Positions 1-10,307 of a stretch of DNA of 64,000 nt are shown one piece after another; the stretch's first letter is position 1; each line of letters opens with the position of its first letter. Source of the DNA: Anagrus nilaparvatae (lineage: Eukaryota; Arthropoda; Insecta; Hymenoptera; Mymaridae); assembly GCA_022575985.1 (NCBI GenBank), contig JAKSXM010000007.1:746501-810500 (forward strand), read 5' to 3'. Under the pieces are notes generated by a model that saw only the letters and a program-made list of their open reading frames with translations, was not told the DNA's origin and did no database searches. Made by a program: the position numbers and the translations under genes.

Positions 1-532
1 TTTGCTAAAATAATTCAATTACTAAACTAATCAAATTTGTAACCAAAAATAGAAATCTTCATTTGTTTTGTTGCTAACTTGAATATCATTAAACTAATTA
101 ATATTCCGCTGATTAAAAATTGCAAGGCAAAAATTTCACGAAATTTTTTTTTAGACAGTAATATTACTTACAATCGTTATTACCGTGAAAGAAAAGGACT
201 TACAGGTGATGGTACAAAAACTGATACTTTTTAAGATGCAGCATCAAAAGATGAATATTTTCGCAAAAAACTATTTCACGCAATTAGATTCTACCAAATG
301 TCAATATAATAAATAGCATCTTTTCCTCACAAATACAAAGTTGAAGTAAATTATTTAAATTATTATGTGCATCAAGTCATTAATATTAAAATTACGTAAT
401 TTGTATTAGGGAAATATATTTTTTTTTTAATTTGAAAAAGTAATTAATAACAATTTTACCTACTCACTCGATACTTAAAACTCACTGTTAAAACTATAAA
501 ATAAAATTATTATTAAAAAAGAAATTCTAATT

Positions 533-934
533 ATGAATTCAACATTTTCTTGGGTCCTTTTATTCTATATTTCATTTTCCATAATCGCTGCTGCTTACTC
601 ACAGAAAGAATCTCAAGGCGGTAATTAATAAAACTCTACTATTTTAATTAAAAATTAAATTTTTAATTAACATATTTTTCTTTAAACAGATTGGGCTGAT
701 TGGTTGAATAACGCAAAACCAATAAATGGCGAGCCAAGTACAAGTATCGATGATAATCAAACTAACAAAACAACAAAAGGTTTACTTACCCAGTTCGTTA
801 GTGGAAATCCAATATCTAAATTATTTATCAAACTTTTAGGAGTGTATTTAAAAAATGTTAGAAATGAAACATTTCCTTGCATGTTATATTCTGTTGCACC
901 AATCTCCCTTGATTGCACAGATATTCAAGATTAA
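533..934 (+). CDS. small secreted protein, FPC-motif family, two exons
   Basis: Gene model built by eye: exon 1 at 533-620, intron 621-689 (GTAATT...ACAG), exon 2 at 690-934, giving 110 residues. Exon 1 encodes a signal peptide (MNSTFSWVLLFYISFSIIAA, cleavage probably after AAAYS) and ends in phase 1, splitting a codon as G|AT. The mature part is acidic and polar at first, with NQT/NKT and NET glycosylation sequons. It then has a hydrophobic helix (KLFIKLLGVYL), the motif ETFPCM and a second cysteine near the end. The intron phase and the FPC...C spacing match the minus-strand genes at 3490-4017 and 4388-5148, so I treat it as a diverged, short member of the same cluster. I recognise no known family. 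It is probably secreted; its function is unknown. Confidence 0.7.
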
Positions 935-1434
935 TATTTTTTAATATTCCATTGGAAATTATGTAAAAAATATTTTAATAAATATGATTTATTAGAGAAC
1001 TGAAGTTTTTTGTTTTATTTTGCAACGATATACCCTTTTAATATTTATTCCTATAAAATCTAATTTCACATAATGACCTTAATTTGTATGTAGTGTAAAA
1101 AATTTTGTCTTCAAATTTATAATCCCGATAAAAAATTTTTTTTACTACGCATTTTTAGTATAATTAAAATTTTTTAGATTACTACAGGCAAGTACAAAAC
1201 AATTATCCACGTAATATTTTTTAAAAATAAAGTCTTATCAAAAAATAATTAAAATTGCATATCAATTTTACAAACTTTTAAATATATTTAAAAGAAGGAA
1301 AAGACAATTAACTACGATATCTAATGTCAAAATAACAATTTCAGCTTTTTAGAATGCAAAACTTTTGCATTAGTCATACATTTTGCATTAGTTAATTTTT
1401 TCATCAATTATGGGGTAAATTAAAATATTTTGAC

Positions 1435-2127
1435 ATGTGCAAATTCGTTTTATTGATAATTTATTTTTTATTAACGTTAACTAATTCGAAAATGCAAAAT
1501 GATCCAGGTAAATAATAAATTTTTATTTTAAAAAAATGACAATTCAATGTTTTAAGCAATTTACTTTAAGGTATGAATTCAGTAATATGGACAGAAGCAA
1601 ACACGATAGATTCTTGGTTATTTGTACAAGATTTCATAAATTTTAGTATAAAAGGAATATTTAATTTTTTCATTTTACTGATAAATGTAGCAAGAAAAGG
1701 AAACACTTCATTAATTTCGTTATCAGCAAATGAGTACTCAGAGAGTAAAAATGAGTACCAATCATTTCTTTCTAAATTAGTAAAATTAATAACAAGACCA
1801 CTAAATTTAATATTAAACCAATTATCACTGGTAATCTTTAATGTACTAAACCCAATGATAATTTACTTAAACATCAGTAATTGTCAATTAAATAACACAA
1901 ACGACATAATTGAAGAAATAGTTTTGAAAATATGGAGAATAGCAGTAACTGATGTGTTCCCATTAATGGATTCATTAGCTGATAGTATCCAATCATTAAA
2001 TATTTTGCCAAAACCATTGTTAAAGCCATTCAAAGAATTGCAAATTATTTATAATATCATGAAATCATTAAATATATTTGATATTAATATTAAGTCAGTT
2101 AATCAAATACCATTTTGGTTCTTTTAA
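1435..2127 (+). CDS. small secreted hydrophobic protein, two exons
   Basis: Exon 1 is 1435-1507 and exon 2 is 1571-2127 (intron 1508-1570, GTAAAT...TTAAG), giving 209 residues. Exon 1 encodes a signal peptide (MCKFVLLIIYFLLTLTNS) and ends in phase 1, the same architecture as the neighbouring secreted genes. The mature part is rich in Leu, Ile and Asn with several predicted amphipathic helices. It has a single cysteine in NISNCQL, next to an N-glycosylation sequon (NIS), and lacks the FPC(R) motif. It may be a remote paralogue or simply share the locus. The ATG at 1573 is internal to exon 2 and is probably not the start, because the spliced model adds an in-frame signal peptide. No known family is recognised. 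Confidence 0.65.
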
Positions 2128-3489
2128 GAATTTATTTATTTTATCCTGTGTTCATAAATTACCTATTTTACTGTTTAATAAAAATTATTTTAATATATAT
2201 TTAAGCATTTCTATTTATTTATTATTCATCTAATACTTTGGTTAAATTTTTGCGGTATAATAAAACAATGCCCCGAACTTAAAGAATAGATGAATTTATT
2301 CTTTATTGGGGCAGTAAATTTGGCCCAAAAATTATGCTGAAAAAAAGAGATTCTGTACGAGTTAAAAAATTGGGCACCATTCACTGGTCACAACTGCCGT
2401 TGTTCATCTGGGTCAATTCTCAAAACCTTAAAATCTAGACTTTTTGAAAACAGACTCATAAACAAATTTTGCAGAAACATTCAATTTCAAATTCGTAAAA
2501 TAAGAATATATCAAAATTTAGAATGGGGTAATTTCCGAAATTCATTTTATGAAACCTTGTATTTCATGGCAAATTTATGCTTTTTACAAATAATAACTTC
2601 TGATACTTCATCAAATTTGAAATTAGTTATTAGGAATTTTGACATATCCGTTTATCAATCCTTCTAGTTTTTATCATTCTGCAACAAAAAATTTTTATAC
2701 GTGATTTTCGGGATTCGGAAAACTGTTCAGGATATACGACGACAATTATGACCGCAGTGAATGTCGCCCAAAAAATTATACATTTCTTGATATTTAGATT
2801 ATCAATTCTTTTTCATACTTACCGACAGCTCATATAGACTCTCGACCTAAGGATTTTGAGATATTTGCTCGATATAAAATCTAGTTAAAAAAAACTTTGT
2901 CTATTCCCCTAAACAGTTCATAGAGTATTTCATTTTTTTCCGAAATTCATTACCGATATCGCATCATTATATAGTCTGTAGAAATCATTTTACTTAATAT
3001 TATCTTGAAATGACACCTTTAAAAAGAAAATAATTACTTTTATGGTAAAAATGAAAACTGTTTCCTCTCAAGTAAAATAATTTCTAAAGATTATATAAAG
3101 CGAACAATCAAAATTTAATAAAACTCCCTCGCTCCCTCAAAATTAGGGCACCAGTTCCAAATTCGAATTGTGGAAAAAACGTTACAAACTTGAAAAAACT
3201 TCCATGGTTCCTAAATTCCCTTAAAAGGGCCATAGAAAGACAAAGTGTGAACTTCTCTTTAGGAATTACTTATAAATTTGTTTTAAGATTCAAAATATAA
3301 TAAGTCTATATTCATGATAAAATAATTTTATTTTGCTTATGATTTCGCCAAGTAAATATTGATAAAATTAAAAAATTTTCCAATTATAATAAAAAAATCA
3401 AAATTTTACAGGTTATTTCTTGATAATTTGAAAAAAGTTTAAATAAAAATACATTTTTAAAATACGTAGGTATAGAAGGAATGACTAAT
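2128..3489. other. intergenic, no gene seen
   Basis: No ORF or splice-compatible exon is visible. Two short segments resemble each other (gcagtaaatttggcccaaaa near 2313 and gcagtgaatgtcgcccaaaa near 2754), suggesting an old interspersed repeat. A poly-A signal for the gene ending at 2127 may be the AATAAA at about 2178. Confidence 0.4.
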
Positions 3490-4017
3490 TTATTCATCAG
3501 AATCATAATTTCTATTCATTATTCTTGATACCATTTCAAGCATCATGATTGATCTTTTTGGCTTATGTTCTTCTGGAATTTGTTTTAAGAACCCAATAAG
3601 AATCGGTAATAAATCATGGCTATCAACTTTTCCAATACAATTTATAGTGATGGCCATAATGCTAATGCGGCATGGGAATAACCCATTAATTGCTTCTTTT
3701 AATTTACCGTCTGAATCTTCGTTAACATTTTCGAAAAATTCTTTTATTTCTTCTGTATAGTCTGATAAAGGATCGCCAAATATTATTCCAATTAGATCAA
3801 GAAATTTTCCTACACTGGCATAATTATCCGCTTCATCATTATCCTCAGCTTGATGTTTGAAAACTATAATTAATAAATTTTCAATTTTGAATATAAAAAT
3901 TGTTGCTTGGTATTTTAGGATAAATTTTATAAACTTACGGCTTTTTGCGCTGATGCTATTTGCAGAAAATGTAACAAATAATACGGTAATAATTAGTGAA
4001 CTTTTCAAAGTCAACAT
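3490..4017 (-). CDS. small secreted protein with FPCRI motif, two exons
   Basis: The reading frame is open throughout, but a strong donor (GTAAGTTT, starting at 3938 on the minus strand) implies a short frame-preserving intron ending at 3864 or 3849. Exon 1 is 4017-3939; exon 2 starts at 3863 or 3848 and ends at 3490, giving 150 or 145 residues. Exon 1 encodes a signal peptide (MLTLKSSLIITVLFVTFSAN) and ends in phase 1. The mature protein has an acidic N-terminus (AEDNDEADN), then NGLFPCRIS and a second cysteine about 10 residues later (TINC), the signature shared with the genes at 4388-5148 and 9066-9490. The C-terminal GGLPV block of those genes is absent; this one ends in RNYDSDE. It lies tail to tail with the gene at 1435-2127. 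Function is unknown. Confidence 0.7.
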   Translation of the reverse strand: MLTLKSSLIITVLFVTFSANSISAKSRKFIKFILKYQATIFIFKIENLLIIVFKHQAEDNDEADNYASVGKFLDLIGIIFGDPLSDYTEEIKEFFENVNEDSDGKLKEAINGLFPCRISIMAITINCIGKVDSHDLLPILIGFLKQIPEEHKPKRSIMMLEMVSRIMNRNYDSDE

Positions 4018-4387
4018 TTTTCAAGAGTCTAAAGCTAGTTATTCTTACTTGAATCAATATGATCTAACTGAAATATTATTTAAAGGCAAATTTTAATTTT
4101 CCTTTCAAAAAAATATATAGCAAGTATGTGTTTTACCTTATACTAAAAATATCGTTAGAATTTTCCGAAAATTTTCCTTAATTAAAACAAGTACTTATCA
4201 TTTCCTTGACTGTTATTAATCATCTAATTGTTATTTTACGTAAGAATTAATGCTTGCTTAATTATAATATTTTTTAAAAATATGAAATATTATCTTTTTT
4301 TGGAGAATAAAATAAAAACTAAAAATTTTGATAAATTTAACCTTTATTTTTAATTAATACATAATTAAATTATAAAAAAAAAAATTT

Positions 4388-5148
4388 TTATGGTGCGCTA
4401 TCGACTGGTAATCCACCAAAAAGGAAGTCAGCTATTGTGTTTAAAAAGATTTCGATAACAGCATTTATTATTGTTTTTAAAAATGGTATTGGTAACACTA
4501 ATTCAATTGGTATTTTTTCTATTAGTGTTTCGATTAATTGACTAAATCCTACGTCTGCTAATCCACTGCATTCGAAGCCATCTTCTTCAGATATTCGACA
4601 TGGAAAACTTCCGCCAAAAAAAAGTCTCGATACAAAAGTATTGATTAACTGATTCAAAAAAATGCCTAAAGATCCTATTGTGTTCAATAAAGTTTTTGGG
4701 AATATCCCAATAATCGGAATTTTTCCAAAATCATTAGCCAAGTTTGGTATTTCAGATTTCAGATCTTGTAGTAATCCGTCTTCAGAAGCTAAATTGAAAT
4801 TTATTCATTATTTGAAGTACATTTTTTTTATATAAAATTATTTACTGATCATAGGCTTGAAGCAAATAAAAAGAATTTTTTAGTTTCTTTAAAGATACCT
4901 TTTTCAGCAAAGAGGCTTAAAATTTAAATCGAATGGAAATAATTTATACAAGTAGAAAAATGGTAAAAAGTAGCTAATTAGATAAAACTTTTTAAAATTT
5001 GCAGGATTCTTTTTTTTAACTAAAATACGCCCATTTCCAAAAAACAGAAACTATATTTTAAAGAAAATAAAAATTGCTTAGACTCACCATAAGTAAAATT
5101 CAAATAAGCAATGAAAAACAAAATCCAGATTTTCTTAGAAAAAAGCAT
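4388..5148 (-). CDS. small secreted protein with FPCRI...CSG and GGLPVDxAP motifs
   Basis: Exon 1 is 5148-5088 (donor GTGAGTC) and exon 2 is 4788-4388 (acceptor TTTAG), together 153 residues. Exon 1 is a typical signal peptide (MLFSKKIWILFFIAYLNFTY), ending in phase 1. Exon 2 carries SEDGLLQDLKSEIPNLANDF, a hydrophobic stretch, INTFVSRLFFGGSFPCRIS and FECSGLADVGFSQL. Two further hydrophobic segments follow, and the C-terminus is FLFGGLPVDSAP. The two cysteines (PCR and ECSG) probably form one disulfide. The close relatives at 9066-9490 and 27367-28803 keep all these blocks, so this is the best reference copy of the family. The hydrophobic helices suggest membrane interaction or a lipid-binding fold; that is inference. 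No named family is recognised. Confidence 0.8.
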
Positions 5149-5540
5149 ATTTTAAATTTTATGATTCCAGCAGTAAACTTGAAAGGAACTTGTATTATTT
5201 TATGTAAAAATTTAATATATTTGAACATTAACAATAAAAAAATATAAGATGTAAAAGGAAAAAAAGTTAGGCAATATAATTATTAATTATCGCATTGAAT
5301 GCTGATTAAATGTAAAGTATTGGGGGTATACATAAGTAATTAAAATAAAACTTCAAAATTTTCCTTCAATAAAATTAAAATTTTCCTGCTGAAGCCGTAA
5401 TTTCTATATTTATAACCAAATATATAGAACTTTGTGCAAAAATTTCATTAATAATTAAGTTAAAAGGGTCTGTTTTTAGTAAAACTGTGGTATTTGGCTT
5501 TACCTGATGATGTTACTTTTTTACATTGTACTTTATCCTA

Positions 5541-5565
5541 TCCTATATATATATAAATCTTTAAT

Positions 5566-5614
<49 letters not shown>

Positions 5615-6329
5615 GAACGCGATAAACGAGAACACGATAAAAGCTACAGACATGGGGTTTACGGCAAAAGACGGCAAAAATTACGGGTCAAAACATAGGC
5701 TAGGTTTTATTTCGATTGATAACGACAAAAATTTTTTATGTTGAAAAAACTGAATTTTCAAAAAAAAAATTTTCATCAAATTTTGAAAAAAAACCAAAAA
5801 AACTGAAAACGGAGGAAAAATTTTACTATCAAAAAGAATTTTATTCGATTCGGGCATATTTTTTACGTATCCACCTAAATATTCAAGTTAATCGGCTCGA
5901 TCTGTCAAAAGTCACAATCATTTTTCGAAAATTATAAAAGTTTAGGACTAATGTATTATATATATTTGTAATTCTTACCGGTTACTAATTTAGTAGCTCA
6001 ATAGAGTAACTAAAAGAAACTTGTACAGGTATTATCAGGGAGAATCCTAGAATTGTTAGTTGAGGGAAGCAACTGCTACTTGCGGATCCTAGGGAAGGGT
6101 AATCAAGCTTTGTATCTCTGATCACTAATTATCCGCATGAGTTCCAACGTCCGTAATTTTTATGATTCAGTAAATTTTAGATAATAATTCGGGTAAAAAA
6201 AGGTTGTTATACAAAATATTGAGTAACCTAAAACAACATATCTTTGGAAAAATCAAGTTGCAGGGGTCCAGGGGGGCGCAGCCCCCTTGGCGGTTGCCGA
6301 GGTGAGCGAAGCGAGCCGGAGGCAGCTAG
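5541..6329 (+). mobile_element. Helitron-like non-autonomous element (putative)
   Basis: The segment starts TCCTATATATATATAAAT directly after an A. It ends with a GC-rich hairpin (core gggggcgcagccccc, near 6270-6290), a GC-rich tail and CTAG at 6326-6329, followed by T. A 5' TC, a 3' hairpin plus CTRR, and insertion between A and T are Helitron hallmarks. There is no Rep/helicase ORF, so it would be non-autonomous. The first 75 bases include a long (TG)n tract. The GC-rich 3' end stands out from the AT-rich background. This is a structural call only. Confidence 0.45.
5569..5612 (+). repeat. (TG)n microsatellite
   Basis: About 22 uninterrupted TG units. They lie inside the 5' part of the Helitron-like element. 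The apparent poly-Cys-Val ORF across them is an artefact. Confidence 0.95.
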
Positions 6330-6349
6330 TTTGTATATAAATATTATTC

Positions 6350-8657
6350 GCACTTTGAGTGCTCAGATTTGCACCCTATGGGTTTTTTGGAACGCTGATC
6401 AAGAATTTTAAATTCTTTTTCATAAATAATCAATACTTCACCCTTAAAATAACTAAAACTACCCCTAAAATTGGTGTTTTTGTTATTTTCGCACTCTGAG
6501 CGTCCAGGATATGCCCATTTAGGTTTTTTGGATCGGTATTTAAGAATTTTGACTCCTTTTTTGGGGAAAATATTGATTATTAATGAAAAAGAAGTCGAAA
6601 TTCTTGATAAGTGACCCAAATGAACCTATATGGGCATATTTTAGATGCTAAAAGTACGAAAATATCAAAAACACCCCCTTTTCGAAGGAAATTTTAGCCA
6701 ATTTAGGGGTACAATTTTAATTATTTATGAAAAAGAAGTCGAAATTCTTGATTACCGACCCTAAAAAATCGCGCTCAAAGTGCGAATATGTAAAAAAAGT
6801 TTTTGGGGGTAGTTTTTGCAAATTTAAGGGTGAAACCCCCATTTATTTACGAAATGACCCCAATTTTCGAGTTCAGCGACCCAAAAAACCAATAATTGAG
6901 CAAATCTCGTGTTCGCCAGTGAAAATACAACCAAACCCGTACTTTGACTGGAGTATAAATGCATAAATTTTTTTAGATATTATGTAAAAATAATAATTGT
7001 TAATTTATATTTATTAGGGTTGTCCACAAAAAAAAAAGATCGCCAAAAATGTTCTTCCTGAAGTATGTTGAAGTTTAGTGACAAAATGATCCCATACCAA
7101 TTTTTAGCTCATTTGGGAACAATTTAGGGGTCGCACATACCCAGGGTAGCTCTCAAGTGGTTGGCTAATACCGACAATTAGTGGAAACGACAAAATTTTT
7201 TTTCAAAATACGTTTTCTATACTTCCTAATATAATATATTTTTTGCCAAAAATGACCAATTTTAAAATTGCTGTTAAAATTGTAATTTTTGATGAAAATG
7301 AGTCTTAACAGCAATTTTAAAATTGGTCATTTTTGGCAAAAAATGGACATTTGACTTATTAACTATAGCGGTGAGAGAATCGGCGATGAAAAATTGTGGT
7401 TTACGGCGTTTGAAAGGTAGAAATTATACAAAAAAAATGAGACCAAACGGTAGTATTTTGGTAGAATTGCAATATGACAGCGTTATTTGGAAAATTGCCT
7501 AAAAACCCTATCTTATAACATTGTTATAGAATTGAGCCCTGCGTTTCTCGGCCGAGAAGGCGCGTTGGAATAAACGGAAGGAGTTTTCGGTATTTTTTCA
7601 ACATTTTTAAGTCATCAATTGTAATTTATAATCCAGATGTTTCGAATATATACGATTTTCGCTATAAAATCCAAAAATTTTTGTTAAAAAAGGGGTGTTT
7701 TCGGTGTTTAAGGGTGATTAAGGTATTTTCGGACTCTGAGGACCTCATTTTCGAGTTTAGCGACACCGAAAACATATTAGGAAGTATAGAAAACGTATTT
7801 TGAAAAAAAATTTTGTCGTTTCCACTAATTGTCGGTATTAGCCAACCACTTGAGAGCTACCCTGGGTATGTGCGACCCCTAAATTGTTCCCAAATGAGCT
7901 AAAAATTGGTATGGGATCATTTTGTCACTAAACTTCAACATACTTCAGGAAGAACATTTTTGGCGATCTTTTTTTTTTGTGGACAACCCTAATAAATATA
8001 AATTAACAATTATTATTTTTACATAATATCTAAAAAAATTTATGCATTTATACTCCAGTCAAAGTACGGGTTTGGTTGTATTTTCACTGGCGAACACGAG
8101 ATTTGCTCAATTATTGGTTTTTTGGGTCGCTGAACTCGAAAATTGGGGTCATTTCGTAAATAAATGGGGGTTTCACCCTTAAATTTGCAAAAACTACCCC
8201 CAAAAATTTTTTTTACATATTCGCACTTTGAGCGCGATTTTTTAGGGTCGGTAATCAAGAATTTCGACTTCTTTTTCATAAATAATTAAAATTGTACCCC
8301 TAAATTGGCTAAAATTTCCTTCGAAAAGGGGGTGTTTTTGATATTTTCGTACTTTTAGCATCTAAAATATGCCCATATAGGTTCATTTGGGTCACTTATC
8401 AAGAATTTCGACTTCTTTTTCATTAATAATCAATATTTTCCCCAAAAAAGGAGTCAAAATTCTTAAATACCGATCCAAAAAACCTAAATGGGCATATCCT
8501 GGACGCTCAGAGTGCGAAAATAACAAAAACACCAATTTTAGGGGTAGTTTTAGTTATTTTAAGGGTGAAGTATTGATTATTTATGAAAAAGAATTTAAAA
8601 TTCTTGATCAGCGTTCCAAAAAACCCATAGGGTGCAAATCTGAGTGCTCAAAGTGCG
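6350..8657. repeat. 2.3-kb inverted repeat (foldback element)
   Basis: The left arm (about 6350-7238) is the near-identical reverse complement of the right arm (about 7768-8657). Paired positions sum to 15006, so the centre is near 7503. The arms are about 890 bases and the spacer about 530. Proof of pairing: the translations of 6727-6966 (+) and 8040-8279 (-) differ by a single residue. The arms contain internally repeated short blocks such as tttttgggggtagtttttgc and aatttaagggtgaa. There is no transposase ORF; the ORFs in the arms are low-complexity by-products. The spacer holds a smaller hairpin and a block shared with two other places in the window. Confidence 0.9.
7240..7342. repeat. 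hairpin in the spacer of the foldback element
   Basis: The left half (ttttgccaaaaatgaccaat...) and right half (...attggtcatttttggcaaaa) are inverted copies of about 40 bases around a short loop. The same tract, less well paired, occurs near 53815-53880. Confidence 0.85.
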
Positions 8658-8662
8658 ATTAT

Positions 8663-8815
8663 GCAAAAAAATCCCTTTTTGGGGGTAGTTTTTGCAAATT
8701 TAAGGGTGAAGCTCCCATTTCTTTACGATTTCCGTGTTCAGCGACCCAAAAAACTTATAGTAGAGCAAATCTCGTGTTCGCCAGTGAAAATACAACCCTC
8801 CCTCCCGTATTTTGA
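8663..8815 (+). repeat. extra partial copy of the foldback arm sequence
   Basis: This segment matches 6790-6958 (and hence the inverted copy at about 8048-8216), including the blocks tttttgggggtagtttttgc and aaatctcgtgttcgccagtg. It is in direct orientation to the left arm, just outside the right arm, so the element has a third, partial repeat unit. Only the inverted core is symmetric. Confidence 0.75.
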
Positions 8816-8820
8816 CTAGA

Positions 8821-9027
8821 ATACACGGTCTTTGAGTGCTGGACGTGGTATTTTCAAAGTCATATGACAAAATTAAATTCATAGGTTGGTATGAATGAGA
8901 GATCTCCGTATTTCGCCTTAACTTATACTACGAAATATAGTGTTAGTGTATACTAATGCCAACCCAGAATTTTTTTTTTGTCATTTGACTTCGAAAATAC
9001 CACGTCCAGCACTCAAAGACCGTGTAT
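8821..9027. mobile_element. small MITE with about 50-base terminal inverted repeats
   Basis: The left terminus (acacggtctttgagtgctgg...) is mirrored by the right (...ccagcactcaaagaccgtgt). Total length is about 207 bases, with no coding capacity. It lies between the foldback element and the 3' end of the minus-strand secreted gene at 9066. Confidence 0.8.
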
Positions 9028-9065
9028 TAGCATTACTAAATTGTATACTCTTCTTTGTAAATCTT

Positions 9066-9490
9066 TTAAGGTGCTTTGTCAACTGGCAATCCTCCAAAAA
9101 GGAAATCAGCAATTGGAACCAAAACAATTTCAATTACAGCTATCAGAAACAGTTTTAAAAACGGTATTGGCAAAGGTATTCCAATTAGTATTAGTACATA
9201 CTGAAATGGAATTAGATTTAATACTTTTTCAAACAGTTGACTAAATCCAATGTTTGCTACTCCACTACATTCGACGCCATTTTCATTTGTTATACGGCAT
9301 GGAAAACTTCCGTCAAAAAAATGTCTTGATACAAATGTATTGATGAGTTGATTAAAAAAAATAAAAATAGAACCAATTGTGTTTAAAAAAATTTTTGGCG
9401 GAATACCTAAAATTGGAATTTTTCCCAAATTATTAGCTAAATTTGCTATTTTAAATACTGAATTTCGTGATTTTAATTGGTTCCCAGCAG
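9066..9490 (-). pseudogene. secreted FPCRI-family member, exon 2 only (first exon not found)
   Basis: A clear exon 2 starts after a TTTAG acceptor at 9491 and runs to the stop at 9066. In order it has AAGNQLKSRNSV, NLGKIPILGIPPK, INTFVSRHFFDGSFPCRIT, ECSGVANIGFSQL, hydrophobic segments and GGLPVDKAP. It is the closest relative of the gene at 4388-5148 and is intact as an exon. I found no signal-peptide exon between 9491 and the 3' end of the LINE at about 9880, and none just beyond that LINE. Either the LINE landed in intron 1 and pushed exon 1 far away, or exon 1 is lost. I call it a likely broken copy; if exon 1 exists farther upstream it could still be a gene. Confidence 0.6.
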
Positions 9491-10307
9491 CTAAATAAAA
9501 ATAAGAATAAGAATTATTTTAAAAAAAATAAAAATAAGAATTATTTAAGTTTTAATATTTTCTATTCAGAGTTGGTCAAGTATAAAAAATTTATCTAAGG
9601 AAATTAGTATGCTGTTAGAAAAAAAATGGTTAAAATATAAACTATATAGTACTACTATAAGTTAATTACTATATGGTAGTTATATTAATAGTAACCGAGC
9701 AACTGCTATTAAGAAATATTTAAATATATTCTACCAATATTCTTTAGAAACAATTAACAGGCCTTTAAGTTCCCAGCAATGTTTAAGGTCTTACAAACGG
9801 CAGAGGTAAAATGCAAAAAAAAAGCTAAAACTTGGAGAAAGTAAAGTAAATATAATTTAATTTTACACGTATTTTTTTTTATAATTATTATTATTATTAT
9901 TATTCAGTTTATTTGCCATGACAAAAATTTAGTATACACTCATTTACAATTGAAATATAAATTAATACAATATATGATACAGAAATAATGTTTACGATTT
10001 GTATAAGATTTTAAAATACAATATATGATAAAATTGAAAATAAAAATAATATTCATAATAATTAGAGTAAATGTTAAAGTAAAATAATTCAAATAAAATC
10101 AAATTAAGGTCAACAACAATCTGACACTAATAATTAATTGATAAGTATCTATATATCTATATAACAATTGCTATAACGTCAATAAATCTATAAGTAAATA
10201 AATAAATAACAGTCAATAATTATATTTAAATAACAGTAAATAATAAATATATAATATAATATATAGTCAATAATTAATAGAATTAGTCAATAAAAATAGT
10301 CAATAAA

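Noticed and set aside
5507..5698. ORF with poly Cys-Val
   Set aside because: Translation of the (TG)n microsatellite.
6235..6330. GC-rich hairpin considered as a bacterial-type terminator or contamination
   Set aside because: It is continuous with AT-rich eukaryotic sequence and fits a Helitron 3' end better.
6344..8815. ORFs rich in KKPI, FGGSFCKFKGE
   Set aside because: They occur as mirror copies in both arms of the foldback element, come from its short internal repeats, and have no start context or splice support.
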